DNA from: DASPKT01 sp035626475
GTDB lineage: Bacteria; Pseudomonadota; Alphaproteobacteria; Azospirillales; Azospirillaceae
DNA: 64,000 nt
Direction: 5' to 3'
Assembly: GCA_035626475.1 (NCBI GenBank)
Contig: DASPNP010000038.1
Coordinates: forward strand, 79,839-143,838
In this document: positions 8,605 through 17,121 of the stretch, piece after piece
Layout of the letters: the number at the start of each line of letters is the position of its first letter
Position numbering within the stretch: the stretch's first letter is position 1
The notes under the pieces: generated by a model
What the model was told of the DNA's origin: nothing
Databases searched by the model: none
Seen by the model: the letters and a program-made list of their open reading frames with translations, nothing else
Program-made: the position numbers and the translations under genes

Positions 8605-8745
8605 CGTCATCCCCGCGGAGGCGGGGACCCAGGTAAGGAGCTTGCCATGCTGCTGGGTTCAGGGCGCAGAAGGCGATGTTGCCGCCCCTTCCCTATGCTC
8701 CGGCGCAATGGGAATGCCTGGGTCCCCGCCTCCGCGGGGATGACG
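8605..8745. repeat. Inverted repeat of the CGTCATCCCCGC family
   Basis: Left arm begins CGTCATCCCCGCGGAGGCGG and continues GGACCCAGG; right arm is its reverse complement (CCTGGGTCCCCGCCTCCGCG then GGATGACG). An approximately 80-base core separates them. It fills most of the 291-base gap between nadE and the sensor kinase gene; nothing else is seen there. It is related to the CGTCATCCCGGCGAA elements at 26.4-55.2 kb but has a different inner part (AGGTAAGGAGCTTGC). Confidence 0.9.
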
Positions 8746-8778
8746 AAGAGAGATTTCGCAGGGGTGTCGTCAAACAAG

Positions 8779-11508
8779 TCACCCCACCGGCGTCCGCGCG
8801 TCGGCCAGCGGCACGGTGAAGCGGAACAGCGCGCCGCCGCCGGGGGCGGACTCGGCGCGGATGCGGCCGCCCATGCCGTCGACCAGCCGCTTGCAGATGG
8901 CGAGGCCGAGGCCGGTGCCCTGGGGCTTGCCGGTCTTCTCCGAGCCGACCTGCCGGAAACGCTCGAACACAGCCGCCCGGTCCTCCGGCGCGATGCCCGG
9001 GCCGTTATCGGCGACCGCCACTTCCAGCGCGCCCGCCACCGGCTTCACGGTGACCTGCGCCCGGCCGCCCGCCGGCGCGAACTTCACCGCGTTGGACAGC
9101 AGGTTGAGCACCACCTGAACCAGCCGGTCATGGTCGCCCATCACCCGGGGCAGGGTGTTGGGCACATCCAGCGAGAGATCGACGCCCTTGTCGGCGAACA
9201 GCTGCTGCGTGCCGGCGACGGCGTCATGGACGGCGCCGGCCAGCTCCACCGGGCGGATGTCCCAGTCGACCTCGCCCGCCTCGATCTTGGCCATGTCCAG
9301 CACCTGGTTGATCAGGCGGGTCAGCCGCTCGCTCTCCTTGATGATGGTGGCGAGGAACTCCTGCCGCTGCTCCAAATCCATGTCCGGCGTGTCGTGCAGC
9401 AGCTCGGACAGGGCGCGCACCGAGGTCAGCGGCGTGCGCAGCTCGTGCGTGACGGTGGAGAGAAAGTCGTCCTTCAGCCGGTCCAGCTCGCGCAGCCGCT
9501 CGTTCGCCTCGCGCAGGGCGGCGGTGGCGCGCTCCAGCTCGGCCGATTTCTGCTCGAGGCGCCGGCTGTACTCGATGACCTGGCTGGTCTCGTCCAGCAT
9601 GCGCATCAGCTCGGCCGCGCCCACCTCCTTGCCGCCGACGGCGGAGGCCACGGCGACGCGGGCGCTGGCCGCGCCGATGGCGCCCGCCAGCAGCCGCTCC
9701 GCCCGGCGCACCAGTTCGGCGTCGGCGCGGGCATCCGGATCGGGCGGGGCGCCGAAGCGGCGGCCGATGGGCGCGTCGAAGGCGGCGCGGGCGCGCTCCT
9801 CGCCCAGGAAGCGGGTCAGCAGCTCGCGCAGATCACCCACCGTGCCGGCACCGCGCCAGGTGCCGGAGTCGGCCTCCACCGGCTCATAGGCTTCGACGAA
9901 GGCGGCGGCCATGGCCCGCTCGCCGGCGCCGACCCGACCGGTCAGCGAGACGGCCACGAACAGGCCGATATTGACCACCATGCTCCAGAACAGGCTGTGC
10001 GCCAGCGGGTCCATGCCCCGCAGACCCAGCAGCGCGTAGGGGCGCAGCCACCAGATCTCCCAGGGGCCGGCCCCGACGAACTCGGCGGGCAGCCAACCCG
10101 AGCGGGCGAAGGAGGGCAGCAGCAGCGTATAGGCCCAGACCGCGACGCCGCCGGCGATGCCGGCCACGGCGCCGCCCCGCGTGGCGCCCTTCCAGGTCAG
10201 CCCGCCGACCAGGGCCGGCGCGAACTGCGCCACCGCCGCCATGGAGATCAGGCCGATGGAGACGAGGCCGTAGGCGCTGCCGGCGGCGCGGAAATAGAGA
10301 TAGCCCAGCAGCAGCACCAGCACGATGGCGATGCGCCGCACCGTCAGCATCAGCCGTCCCAGATCGCGCACCTGGTCCAACTGCTCGCGCCGGAAGCGCA
10401 GCAGCCAGGGCAGCACCAAATCGTTCGAGGCCATGGTGGCGAGCGCCACCGTCTCGACGATGATCATGCTGGTCCCGGCCGACAGGCCGCCGATGAAGAC
10501 CAGCAGCGCCAGCCCCTCCCAGCCCTGCAGCATGGGCAGCGCCAGCACCATCATGTCGGGGTCGGTGCCGCGCGGCAGCAGCAGCAGGCCGGCGAAGGCC
10601 AGCGGCAGCACGAACAGGTTGATCAGCAGCAGGTACAGCGGGAAGACCCAGAGCGCCCGGCCCAGATGCCGCTCGTCCGTGTTCTCCACCACCAGCACCT
10701 GGAACTGGCGCGGCAGGCACAGCATCGCCGCCATGGACAGCAGCATCACCGTCACCCAGCCGCCGTCGGCCAGCGCCGGTTCCGCCGTGAACAGCCGGGC
10801 GATCTCCGGATGCTCCAGCGCGCGGGCGGTGATGTCGGCCGGCCCGTCGAAGGCGAAGTAGACCACCGCCACGCCGACCGCCAGGAAGGCCAGCAGCTTG
10901 ACGATGCTCTCGAACGCGACTGCGGCCATCAGGCCCGGATGATGCTCGGACGCGTCGATGCTGCGGGTACCGAAGACGATGGCGAAGGCGGCCATCAGCA
11001 GCGCGATCCAGAAGGCGGTATCGGCCAGCACCGCCGGCGCCGTGCCGGCCGGGCCGCCGGTCAGCGCCTCGAAGCTGAGGCTGACCGCCTTCAGCTGCAG
11101 CGCGATGTAGGGGGTGATGCCGACGACCGCCACCAGCGCCACCATGCCGCCCAGCAGCGGGCTGCGGCCGTAGCGCGTGGCGATGAAGTCCGCGATGGAG
11201 GTGGAGCGGTGGCGCCGGGCGACGCGCAGCAGCTTCAGCAGCAGGGTGAAGCCCAGCGTCATCACCAGCGTGGGCCCCAGATAAGTGGGCAGGAAGCCCA
11301 CGCCCACCTCCGCCGCGCGGCCGACGCTGCCGTAGAAGGTCCAGGTGGTGCAGAACACCGCCAGCGACAGGGCGTAGACCAGCCCGCCGCCCGGCAGCTT
11401 GGCGGCACCCCCGGCCCGCAGCGCCCGCCGGTCGGCCCATGAGGCGATGGCGAACAGCAGCGCCACATAGGCGAAGGAGACGCTGGCGACGGTGACGGCC
11501 GGGATCAC
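8779..11508 (-). CDS. Sodium:solute symporter-like sensor histidine kinase (CbrA-like)
   Basis: About 909 residues from a GTG that overlaps the upstream small gene by four bases (GTGA). The N-terminal 520 residues form about 12-13 membrane segments with symporter features (FCTTWTFYGSVG, then ITPYIALQLKAVS). A linker with a coiled-coil (about 640-690) leads to the kinase: H-box FLSTVTHELRTPLTSVRAL, N-box VVLNLLSNAVKFAPAGG, and G-boxes DNGPGIAPED and GTGLGLAICKRLVDGMGG. There is no receiver domain fused to it. This is the architecture of CbrA-type kinases, which link solute transport or uptake state to carbon/nitrogen gene control. It is the last gene of a probable operon with a receiver protein and a small membrane protein. 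Confidence 0.92.
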   Translation of the reverse strand: MIPAVTVASVSFAYVALLFAIASWADRRALRAGGAAKLPGGGLVYALSLAVFCTTWTFYGSVGRAAEVGVGFLPTYLGPTLVMTLGFTLLLKLLRVARRHRSTSIADFIATRYGRSPLLGGMVALVAVVGITPYIALQLKAVSLSFEALTGGPAGTAPAVLADTAFWIALLMAAFAIVFGTRSIDASEHHPGLMAAVAFESIVKLLAFLAVGVAVVYFAFDGPADITARALEHPEIARLFTAEPALADGGWVTVMLLSMAAMLCLPRQFQVLVVENTDERHLGRALWVFPLYLLLINLFVLPLAFAGLLLLPRGTDPDMMVLALPMLQGWEGLALLVFIGGLSAGTSMIIVETVALATMASNDLVLPWLLRFRREQLDQVRDLGRLMLTVRRIAIVLVLLLGYLYFRAAGSAYGLVSIGLISMAAVAQFAPALVGGLTWKGATRGGAVAGIAGGVAVWAYTLLLPSFARSGWLPAEFVGAGPWEIWWLRPYALLGLRGMDPLAHSLFWSMVVNIGLFVAVSLTGRVGAGERAMAAAFVEAYEPVEADSGTWRGAGTVGDLRELLTRFLGEERARAAFDAPIGRRFGAPPDPDARADAELVRRAERLLAGAIGAASARVAVASAVGGKEVGAAELMRMLDETSQVIEYSRRLEQKSAELERATAALREANERLRELDRLKDDFLSTVTHELRTPLTSVRALSELLHDTPDMDLEQRQEFLATIIKESERLTRLINQVLDMAKIEAGEVDWDIRPVELAGAVHDAVAGTQQLFADKGVDLSLDVPNTLPRVMGDHDRLVQVVLNLLSNAVKFAPAGGRAQVTVKPVAGALEVAVADNGPGIAPEDRAAVFERFRQVGSEKTGKPQGTGLGLAICKRLVDGMGGRIRAESAPGGGALFRFTVPLADARTPVG

Positions 11509-11765
11509 CGCTGCCGCTCCGCCAGCCATGCGATCAGGACGATCAGCAGCGTCCAGACCCCGAAGACGTAGAGATGCAGTACCGGCAGCCCGAACAGTAC
11601 CGCCGGCGTGCCGAAGGCGTGCAGCACTGGCGGGTTCAGCAGCACCGCGCCCCCCAGGAACAGGGCGGCGAGGCGCTGGCGCCGGCGTTCGGAGGGAGGC
11701 TTCATCGGCAAGGCGAAAGGGTGCTCCGGCCCAGGCTGATACGGCGCCATGGTGGCACGCCTCAT
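11505..11765 (-). CDS. Small membrane protein translationally coupled to symporter-kinase (CbrX/DUF4212-like)
   Basis: Up to 86 residues; internal ATGs at 11750 (MAPYQ) and at MKPPSERRR are equally possible starts as no clear ribosome site is seen. Two membrane segments (about 33-53 and 56-80) are separated by FGLPVLHLYVFGVW, ending in an Arg-rich cytoplasmic tail. Size, layout and position directly before the symporter-kinase gene, with a 4-base stop/start overlap, match CbrX of Pseudomonas, and resemble the small DUF4212 subunits that accompany sodium:solute symporters. It may be needed for assembly or coupled expression of the kinase. Homology is inferred from pattern and context only. Confidence 0.75.
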   Translation of the reverse strand: MRRATMAPYQPGPEHPFALPMKPPSERRRQRLAALFLGGAVLLNPPVLHAFGTPAVLFGLPVLHLYVFGVWTLLIVLIAWLAERQR

Positions 11766-11795
11766 GTCCCCCGTCCAAGCCGGCCGTGCGCCGCC

Positions 11796-12164
11796 TCAGG
11801 CATCGCTAAGATGGCGCCGCACCCGGTCCAGCAGGTCGCGGGTGGAGAAGGGCTTGGTGACGTAGTCGGTGGCGCCCATCGCCAGGCCCCGCTGCCGCTC
11901 CGCCTCCCGGCTGCGGGCGGTCAGCATGATGACGGGCACGCCACCCCAGCCGGCGCTGCGGCGGATGGCGTGGCAGACGGCGAAGCCGTCGCGCTCGGGC
12001 ATCATCGCGTCCAGCAGCACCAGGTCGGGGGCGTCGCCCTCCAGCGCCGCCAGCACCGCCGCCCCGTCGCGCGCCACGCGCACGGCATAGCCCGCCTTGC
12101 GCAGCAGGAACTCCAGGGACATGACGATGCTGGGCTCGTCGTCGGCGACCAGGACGGTCTTCAT
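11796..12164 (-). CDS. Stand-alone response regulator receiver
   Basis: A 122-residue single receiver domain from the ATG at 12164 (an ATG at 12191 would add nine residues). The acidic pair is in VADDEP, the phosphorylated aspartate in LVLLDAMMPERDG, the Thr in IMLTARS and the Lys in YVTKPFS. There is no output domain. Its stop is about 30 bases before the small membrane protein, followed by the symporter-kinase, so it is probably the partner of that kinase. In Pseudomonas the partner CbrB has AAA and DNA-binding domains; here the signal must pass by protein contact or phosphorelay instead. Confidence 0.92.
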   Translation of the reverse strand: MKTVLVADDEPSIVMSLEFLLRKAGYAVRVARDGAAVLAALEGDAPDLVLLDAMMPERDGFAVCHAIRRSAGWGGVPVIMLTARSREAERQRGLAMGATDYVTKPFSTRDLLDRVRRHLSDA

Positions 12165-12229
12165 GGGCGGGCTCGGGTCCTCCGCCGCCATTTTAGGCGG
12201 CGGGGGGAGGGGCCATCAAGAGGCCGTCC

Positions 12230-12856
12230 CTACGCCCAGACGCGCTGGAACAGCTCCAGCGCCACCGCGGCGAAGCCGACGATGACCGCCGCCACCACGA
12301 CCAGCGACACCAGCGCCGCGACATAGCCGACCAGCATGGCGATGCCGTCCTGCTCCATCAGCGCCAGCCCGATGATGGCGATGGCGATGGCCGGCAGTAT
12401 GTTGCCCAGGAAGATCGGCAGCACCAGGACCAGGGCCAGGACCAGCAGCACCAGCCCCGCCACCCGCTCCGCCGGCCCGTCCACCAGCACCAGCAGGCGC
12501 GGCCGCGACAGCTTCTCCAGACGGCGGACCCAGGGCACGGCGCGCTCGAACACGCCCGCCAGCGCCGAGACCTCGAAGCTCTTGCGCCGCAGCGCCCGCG
12601 GCAGCCAGGGGCTCTTCAGCCCGATCAGCATCTGGAGGGCGAAGAGCAGGATCGGCGTGCCGGTCAGGGTGGAGAGGCCCGGCGGCGCCGGCACGCAGGT
12701 CGGCAGCGCGAAGATCAGCAGCAGCGCGCCGAAGGCCCGGTCGCCCAGCGCGTCGATGATCTCGCCCAGCGTCAGGGTGGCGCCCGGCGGATGGTCGCCG
12801 GACACCAGGTCCATCAGCAGGTCTGAGGTGTGTCTTACGGGCGTGGCGGCGGGCAT
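12230..12856 (-). CDS. exoD: ExoD family exopolysaccharide-related membrane protein
   Basis: A 208-residue protein, GGAAGAG before the ATG. The N-terminal part (LTLGEIIDALGDRAFGALLLIFALP) and the PAPPGLSTLTGTPILLFALQML segment are hallmarks of ExoD, followed by LKSPWLPRALRRKSF and two long hydrophobic stretches at the C-terminus (about 130-165 and 170-200). ExoD proteins are inner-membrane proteins affecting exopolysaccharide production and alkali tolerance in rhizobia; biochemical activity is unknown. It lies 65 bases upstream of the receiver gene on the same strand and could share its transcript. Divergent from the SDR gene. Confidence 0.9.
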   Translation of the reverse strand: MPAATPVRHTSDLLMDLVSGDHPPGATLTLGEIIDALGDRAFGALLLIFALPTCVPAPPGLSTLTGTPILLFALQMLIGLKSPWLPRALRRKSFEVSALAGVFERAVPWVRRLEKLSRPRLLVLVDGPAERVAGLVLLVLALVLVLPIFLGNILPAIAIAIIGLALMEQDGIAMLVGYVAALVSLVVVAAVIVGFAAVALELFQRVWA

Positions 12857-13004
12857 CTGGCGTCTCTTCCGGGCCGGCACTATAGCCACGGGCCGGGCCC
12901 CGCGACAGGGGCCAGACGCCGCATCCGGCGATGCCTCACGAAGGGGTACACCGGTCCTCCCCGGCCGGCGTATAAGGGGGCTCCCCCGCGACGGAGCCCG
13001 GCCC

Positions 13005-13745
13005 ATGACCGCCCAACCCCGCACCGTCATCCTCACCGGCGCCAGCCGCGGCATCGGCCACGCCACGGTGAAGCGCTTCAGCGCCGCCGGCTGGCGCGTG
13101 CTGACGGTCAGCCGCGAGGAGGTGCCGGAGGATTGCCGCCGCGATCCCAACTGGACCCACCACATCAGCGCCGACCTGTCCGACCCCGAGAGCCGCGACG
13201 GTTTCGTGCGCGAGGCATCGGCCCTGCTGGCCGGCGGGCCGCTGCACGCGCTGGTGAACAATGCCGGCATGTCGCCCAAAACCCCGTTCAAGGAGCGGCT
13301 GGGCTGCCTGAACGGCGACATGCGCGGCTGGCACGAGGTGTTCGAGCTGAACTTCTTCGCCCCCATCGTGCTGGCCCGCGGCTTCGCGCCGAACCTGGCG
13401 AAGGGCCGGGGAGCCGTGGTGAACGTCACCTCCATCGCGGGCCACGCCGTCCACCCCTTCGCCGGCAGCGCCTATTCCACCTCCAAGGCGGCGCTGACGG
13501 CGCTGACCCGGGAGATGGCGGTGGAGTTCGGCCAGCTGGGCGTGCGCGTCAACGCCGTGGCGCCCGGCGAGATCGAGACCGCCATGCTGTCGCCGGAGAC
13601 CGAGGTGCTGGTCCCCCGCATCCCGCTGCACCGGCTGGGCCAGCCCGAGGACGTGGCCTCCACCATCTACTTCCTCTGCTCGGAGGAGGCGGGCTACGTC
13701 ACCGGCACGGAAGTGTTCGTGACGGGCGGGCAGCACCTGTTCTGA
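13005..13745 (+). CDS. Short-chain dehydrogenase/reductase
   Basis: 246 residues with all classical SDR elements: nucleotide-binding TGASRGIG at about 12-19, NNAG at about 88, catalytic Ser in VTSIAG, and YxxxK as SAYSTSKAAL (Tyr and Lys about 160-164). The C-terminal GAGYVTGTEVFVTGG is the usual cofactor-side ending. It starts after GGAGCCCGGCCC and faces away from exoD. It would reduce or oxidise a hydroxyl/keto group with NAD(P)(H); the substrate is not clear. It resembles FabG-like and 3-hydroxy acid dehydrogenases. Confidence 0.92.
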   Translation: MTAQPRTVILTGASRGIGHATVKRFSAAGWRVLTVSREEVPEDCRRDPNWTHHISADLSDPESRDGFVREASALLAGGPLHALVNNAGMSPKTPFKERLGCLNGDMRGWHEVFELNFFAPIVLARGFAPNLAKGRGAVVNVTSIAGHAVHPFAGSAYSTSKAALTALTREMAVEFGQLGVRVNAVAPGEIETAMLSPETEVLVPRIPLHRLGQPEDVASTIYFLCSEEAGYVTGTEVFVTGGQHLF

Positions 13746-13793
13746 GGGCGCTCCCGGCAGGACGAGCGTTCGCTGGGAGAGGCTGAGCCGGCC

Positions 13794-13914
13794 TGCGTCC
13801 TTCGACAGGCTCAGGATGAGGGAAGGGGTACGCTAGGCACGCTTGGTTTCAGGCTGCGCAGGCTCGGCCGGGAGCAGCAAAAAGGTCCTCATCCTGAGCT
13901 TGTCGAAGGACGCA
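13794..13914. repeat. Inverted repeat of the TTCGACAGGCTCAG family
   Basis: Arms at 13794-13821 (TGCGTCCTTCGACAGGCTCA) and 13886-13914 are reverse complements; the 64-base core is not shared with the other copies. It occupies the gap between two convergent genes (SDR and PadR), the same setting as the 2.2 kb copy. Confidence 0.9.
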
Positions 13915-13955
13915 CAGCGTCAACACTGCCCAGCGCGTGACGCTCTGGGAAGAAC

Positions 13956-14504
13956 TCACCCCACCCGCTCGACCATGGCGGCCAGCCAGTCGCGGGCGGC
14001 CTCGGTCTGGCGGATGTCGTGCTCCAGCCAGTCGGCGAGATAGCCGGGCTCCTCGGCGGCGGTGGCGCGCAGCTCCTCCAGCCGGGCGAGCTCGGTCTGG
14101 AACATGCCGCACAGCGCCTGCACCTCGTCGCGCCGCCGGTCGGGCGGCAGCAGGTGCAGGAAGCGCAGCTTCAGCGCGATGACCAGCTTGTTGAACGGGT
14201 CGGAGGAGGGGCTGCGGACATTCGCCTGCAGCAGGGTCGACAGCTCAGCCCGGCCGGCCTCGGTGATCGACAGCAGGGCGTTGTCGGACATGCCGGCGCC
14301 CTCGGCCGCCTCCAGCAGCCCTTCCAGCCGCAGCAGCTCCAGTGACGTGCCCATCATGTCGAGTGACGGCCCGACGATGCGCGCGGTGAAGTGGCGCACC
14401 GACGCCGCGAGATCGGCGTAGCGCAGCGGCCCGCGCGCCGCGGCGGTGCCCAGGGCGGCGAGGCGGACGGCCTCTTTCGGCATCAGGGAATTGTCGCGGT
14501 ACAT
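13956..14504 (-). CDS. PadR-family transcriptional regulator
   Basis: 182 residues from an ATG preceded by GGAGG; a longer frame upstream has no start signal. The first 80 residues form a winged helix (VRLAALGTAAARGPLRYADL, then GTSLELLRLEGLLEA and wing LLSITEAGRAEL). The C-terminal half is a long helical region with LADWLEHDIRQTEAARDWL, the dimerisation helices seen in PadR/VirR-type proteins. PadR regulators typically repress genes for phenolic stress or efflux and bind ligands directly. The divergently oriented PRC-barrel gene starts 190 bases away and is a plausible target. Confidence 0.8.
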   Translation of the reverse strand: MYRDNSLMPKEAVRLAALGTAAARGPLRYADLAASVRHFTARIVGPSLDMMGTSLELLRLEGLLEAAEGAGMSDNALLSITEAGRAELSTLLQANVRSPSSDPFNKLVIALKLRFLHLLPPDRRRDEVQALCGMFQTELARLEELRATAAEEPGYLADWLEHDIRQTEAARDWLAAMVERVG

Positions 14505-14694
14505 CGTCGGCCTCCAGGGGCGCTGGGTAGCATCGAACATAGGCTGATAACGCGGCCGCGTCCAGTGCCGTTGCGAACCATTCTCAAAAAGTCCCCCGGC
14601 CAGGGCGGGGTAGCCCGGTGGAACGCGAACCCGGCGGGCGGTGTTGTCCAGGACGAAACGGCACTCGTCCAAATCCCTCGCAAAGGACCGCCCG

Positions 14695-15477
14695 ATGAGA
14701 CTCTTGACCTCCGCCGCTCCCGTCGCCCTGGCGGTCGCGCTGGCCCTCTCGGCCCCCGCTTCGGCTCAGCAGGGCCAGAACCTCTCGGACACCAAGACCC
14801 AGAACGACACGCCGGTCAGCGACCAGCACCACGGCCCCACCGGCGACCGGCTGGCCAAGCCCGCCGACCCGAACAAGCCGGTGACCGGCCCCACCCAGGC
14901 GGCCAGCGAGCCCGGCGACACCGCGGCGGTCAACGCCAAGCCGGTGACGGACGACGTGAAGTCGCAGGCCGACGAGATCAAGAACACCTCGGGCCAGCGC
15001 ACGCCGGCCGACGCCGACGACGGCAACGAGGGCGACGATTCCACGGCGCGCAAGCGGCCGGGCCACCAGTCCAACGCCGCCACCGGCGACAGCGCGACAG
15101 CCAGCGGCAACACCGGCTCGGTCAGCGATCCCGAGACGCAGAAGCCCGCCGCCAGCTACCGCGACGCGCTGGGCCCGAGCGGCGCCGGGGCGCCCGGCAA
15201 GGGCAACATCGACGCCGCCGATCTGAAGGACTTCACGGTCCATCTGTCGGACAAGGAGGGCTTCGGCAAGGTCGCCCGCGTCCTGGTGAATCTGGAGACC
15301 GGGCAGCTGCAGGCGGTGGAGGTCTCCACCGGCGGGCTGCTGGGCGTCGGCGACAAGCGCTTCGCCGTGCCGTGGAACCAGGTCGCCGGCATCAACACCG
15401 GCGCCAAGGAGCTGCGCGTCGCCGCCAAGCAGGCCGACCTGCGCCCGCAGGACGAGGCCTTCACCGCGCGGCAGTGA
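14695..15477 (+). CDS. Secreted PRC-barrel domain protein
   Basis: 260 residues. The ATG at 14695 follows AAAGGA; an upstream in-frame start at 14641 lacks a signal. Residues 1-24 are a clear signal peptide ending SAPASAQQ. The middle (25-165) is low-complexity, rich in Asp, Asn, Thr, Ala and Gly (repeats around TGDRLAKPADPNKPVTGP). The C-terminal 90 residues (DLKDFTVHLSDKEGFGKVARV, LLGVGDKRFAVPW) form a PRC-barrel, a beta fold found in photosynthetic reaction-centre H subunit and RimM and in many stress-induced periplasmic proteins. Located in the periplasm or envelope; precise role unknown. Confidence 0.88.
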   Translation: MRLLTSAAPVALAVALALSAPASAQQGQNLSDTKTQNDTPVSDQHHGPTGDRLAKPADPNKPVTGPTQAASEPGDTAAVNAKPVTDDVKSQADEIKNTSGQRTPADADDGNEGDDSTARKRPGHQSNAATGDSATASGNTGSVSDPETQKPAASYRDALGPSGAGAPGKGNIDAADLKDFTVHLSDKEGFGKVARVLVNLETGQLQAVEVSTGGLLGVGDKRFAVPWNQVAGINTGAKELRVAAKQADLRPQDEAFTARQ

Positions 15478-15495
15478 GGGTGAAAACTCTCTTCC

Positions 15496-15661
15496 CGTCA
15501 TCCCCACGGAGGCGGGGACCCAGGTAATGAGCTTGCTATCGGCATAGGAAAAGGGCGCCAGCGGTGACGTTGGCGCCCTTCTTCTTTAGCTCCGGAGCAA
15601 GCGGAATACCTGGGTCCCCGCCTAGGCGCTGCGCGCCAGCTTCGCAAACGCGGGGATGACG
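15496..15661. repeat. Inverted repeat of the CGTCATCCCC family with an insertion in one arm
   Basis: Left arm CGTCATCCCCACGGAGGCGG and right arm CCGGGGATGACG-type sequence; the right arm is interrupted by about 26 bases (TAGGCGCTGCGCGCCAGCTT and following) between CCCCGCC and the terminal GCGGGGATGAC. The centre holds a hairpin described as a terminator. Fills the gap between convergent PRC-barrel and hemA genes. Confidence 0.85.
15549..15586 (+). terminator. Hairpin terminator inside intergenic repeat
   Basis: AAGGGCGCCA (15551-15560) pairs perfectly with TGGCGCCCTT (15571-15580) and is followed by CTTCTTT, a reasonable intrinsic terminator for the PRC-barrel gene ending at 15477. It forms the core of the palindromic repeat at this site. 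Confidence 0.7.
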
Positions 15662-15674
15662 GGGGAGTAGAAAC

Positions 15675-16892
15675 CTAGGCCGCCCGCTTCAGCTCCAACC
15701 GGCTCCAGACGTCCAGCAGGGCGTCCACCAGATGGTCCATGCGGGAATCGTCGTGGAAGGGGGTGGGGGTCAGGCGCAGCCGCTCGGTGCCGCGCGGGAC
15801 GGTCGGGTAGTTGATCGGCTGGACATAGATGCCGTGGCGGTTCAGCAAATCGTCGCTGGCCTGCTTGCACAGGCGCGGGTCGCCGACCAGCAGCGGCACG
15901 ATGTGGCTGACCGAGGGCAGCACCGGCAGGCCGGCCTGGGACAGGCGGCGCTTCAGGGTGGCGGCGCGCTCCTGGTGGCGCTGGCGCACCTCGTCATGCT
16001 CCTTCAGCCAGCGGACCGAGGCGCAGGCGCCGGCGGCCAGCACGGGGGCCAGCGAGGTGGTGAAGATGAAGCTCGAGGCGAAGCTGCGCACGCAGTCGAC
16101 CAGCGCGGCCGACCCGGTGATGTAGCCGCCCATCAGCCCGAACGCCTTGCCCAGCGTGCCCTCGATGATGGTCAGCCGGTCCATGACGCCGTCGCGCTCG
16201 GCGACGCCCGCCCCGCGCCGGCCGTACATGCCCACCGCATGCACCTCGTCCAGGTAGGTCATGGCGCCGTGCTTGTCGGCGACGTCGCAGATCTCCTTGA
16301 TGGGGGCGATGTCGCCGTCCATCGAATAGACGCTCTCGAACGCCACCAGCTTCGGCGTGCCGGCCGGGTAGCGGCTCATCAGCTGGTCGAGATGCTCCGG
16401 GTCGTTATGGCGGAAGATGTGCTTCTCCGCGCCGGAGTGCCGGATGCCCTCGATCATCGAGGCGTGGTTCAGCGCGTCGGAGAAGACGACGCAGCCGGGC
16501 AGCAGCTTGGGCAGGGTGCTGAGCGTCGCCTCGTTCGAGATGTAGCCCGAGGTGAAGAGCAGCGCCGCCTCCTTGCCGTGGAGGTCGGCCAGCTCGCGCT
16601 CCAGCTGGACATGGGCGTGGTTGGTGCCGGAGATGTTGCGGGTGCCGCCGGCGCCGGCGCCGGTGCTGTCCAGCGCCTCGTGCATGGCCTGCAGCACCAC
16701 GGGGTGCTGGCCCATGCCGAGATAATCGTTGGAGCACCAGACCGTGACGTCGCACGGCGGGCCGTTCGGGTCGGGATAGTAGGAGGCGGTGGGGAACTCG
16801 CCCACGCGGCGCTGCAGGTCGGCGAAGATGCGATACCGCCCCTCGCGCTTGAGGCCGTCGATCTGGCCGCGGAAAATCGCTTCGTAATCCAT
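15675..16892 (-). CDS. hemA: 5-aminolevulinate synthase
   Basis: 405 residues from MDYEAIF, the usual alphaproteobacterial start and length; an upstream in-frame start adds an atypical extension. A PLP enzyme condensing glycine and succinyl-CoA to 5-aminolevulinate, the first step of heme (and bacteriochlorophyll, cobalamin) synthesis by the C4 route. Visible: GTRNISGTNHAHVQLE substrate region, VYSMDGDIAP, DEVHAVGMYGRRGAG with the cofactor Asp, and the Schiff-base lysine in GTLGKAFGLMGGY. An FNR-type palindrome lies about 176 bases upstream of the start. Confidence 0.97.
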   Translation of the reverse strand: MDYEAIFRGQIDGLKREGRYRIFADLQRRVGEFPTASYYPDPNGPPCDVTVWCSNDYLGMGQHPVVLQAMHEALDSTGAGAGGTRNISGTNHAHVQLERELADLHGKEAALLFTSGYISNEATLSTLPKLLPGCVVFSDALNHASMIEGIRHSGAEKHIFRHNDPEHLDQLMSRYPAGTPKLVAFESVYSMDGDIAPIKEICDVADKHGAMTYLDEVHAVGMYGRRGAGVAERDGVMDRLTIIEGTLGKAFGLMGGYITGSAALVDCVRSFASSFIFTTSLAPVLAAGACASVRWLKEHDEVRQRHQERAATLKRRLSQAGLPVLPSVSHIVPLLVGDPRLCKQASDDLLNRHGIYVQPINYPTVPRGTERLRLTPTPFHDDSRMDHLVDALLDVWSRLELKRAA

Positions 16893-17067
16893 CTGCCCCA
16901 ACCCCAGCCCTTCACCCCAGGCGGAACGGCAAGTTTCGCCGCGCCTCGGCCGAAAGTCCACTTCTTATGGCGACCGAACCCTTAACCTAGACGCGCGTCT
17001 GAGGTCGCGGAACCCGGCGCGTCACCATGACGCGCGGCCATGATGGCGTGGGCGGATTGCCCGATCC

Positions 17068-17081
17068 TTGATCCGGATCAA
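17068..17081 (-). promoter_or_regulatory. FNR/FnrL-type box upstream of hemA
   Basis: TTGATCCGGATCAA is a perfect palindrome equal to the FNR consensus TTGAT-N4-ATCAA. It lies 176 bases upstream of the hemA start in a 229-base gap which otherwise holds nothing recognisable. In Rhodobacter, hemA is known to be controlled by FnrL through such a box, so oxygen-responsive control of heme synthesis is the likely purpose. Confidence 0.75.
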
Positions 17082-17121
17082 TTTGGCGGGGGAATTGTCG
17101 GGCGGGCGTCGGATTTGCCGC

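Noticed and set aside
8605..8745. Possible CRISPR-like or insertion-sequence remnant because of repeated CCCCGC arms.
   Set aside because: Only two inverted arms, no regular direct repeats with spacers and no transposase frame; it is a REP-type palindrome.
8647..11442. A 931-codon plus-strand frame opposite the symporter-kinase gene.
   Set aside because: It is the antisense shadow of a clear, motif-complete kinase; the translation is His/Gln/Arg/Gly-rich without any fold signature. The same applies to other long antisense frames opposite nadE, the GGDEF-EAL gene, the pot genes and the aminotransferases.
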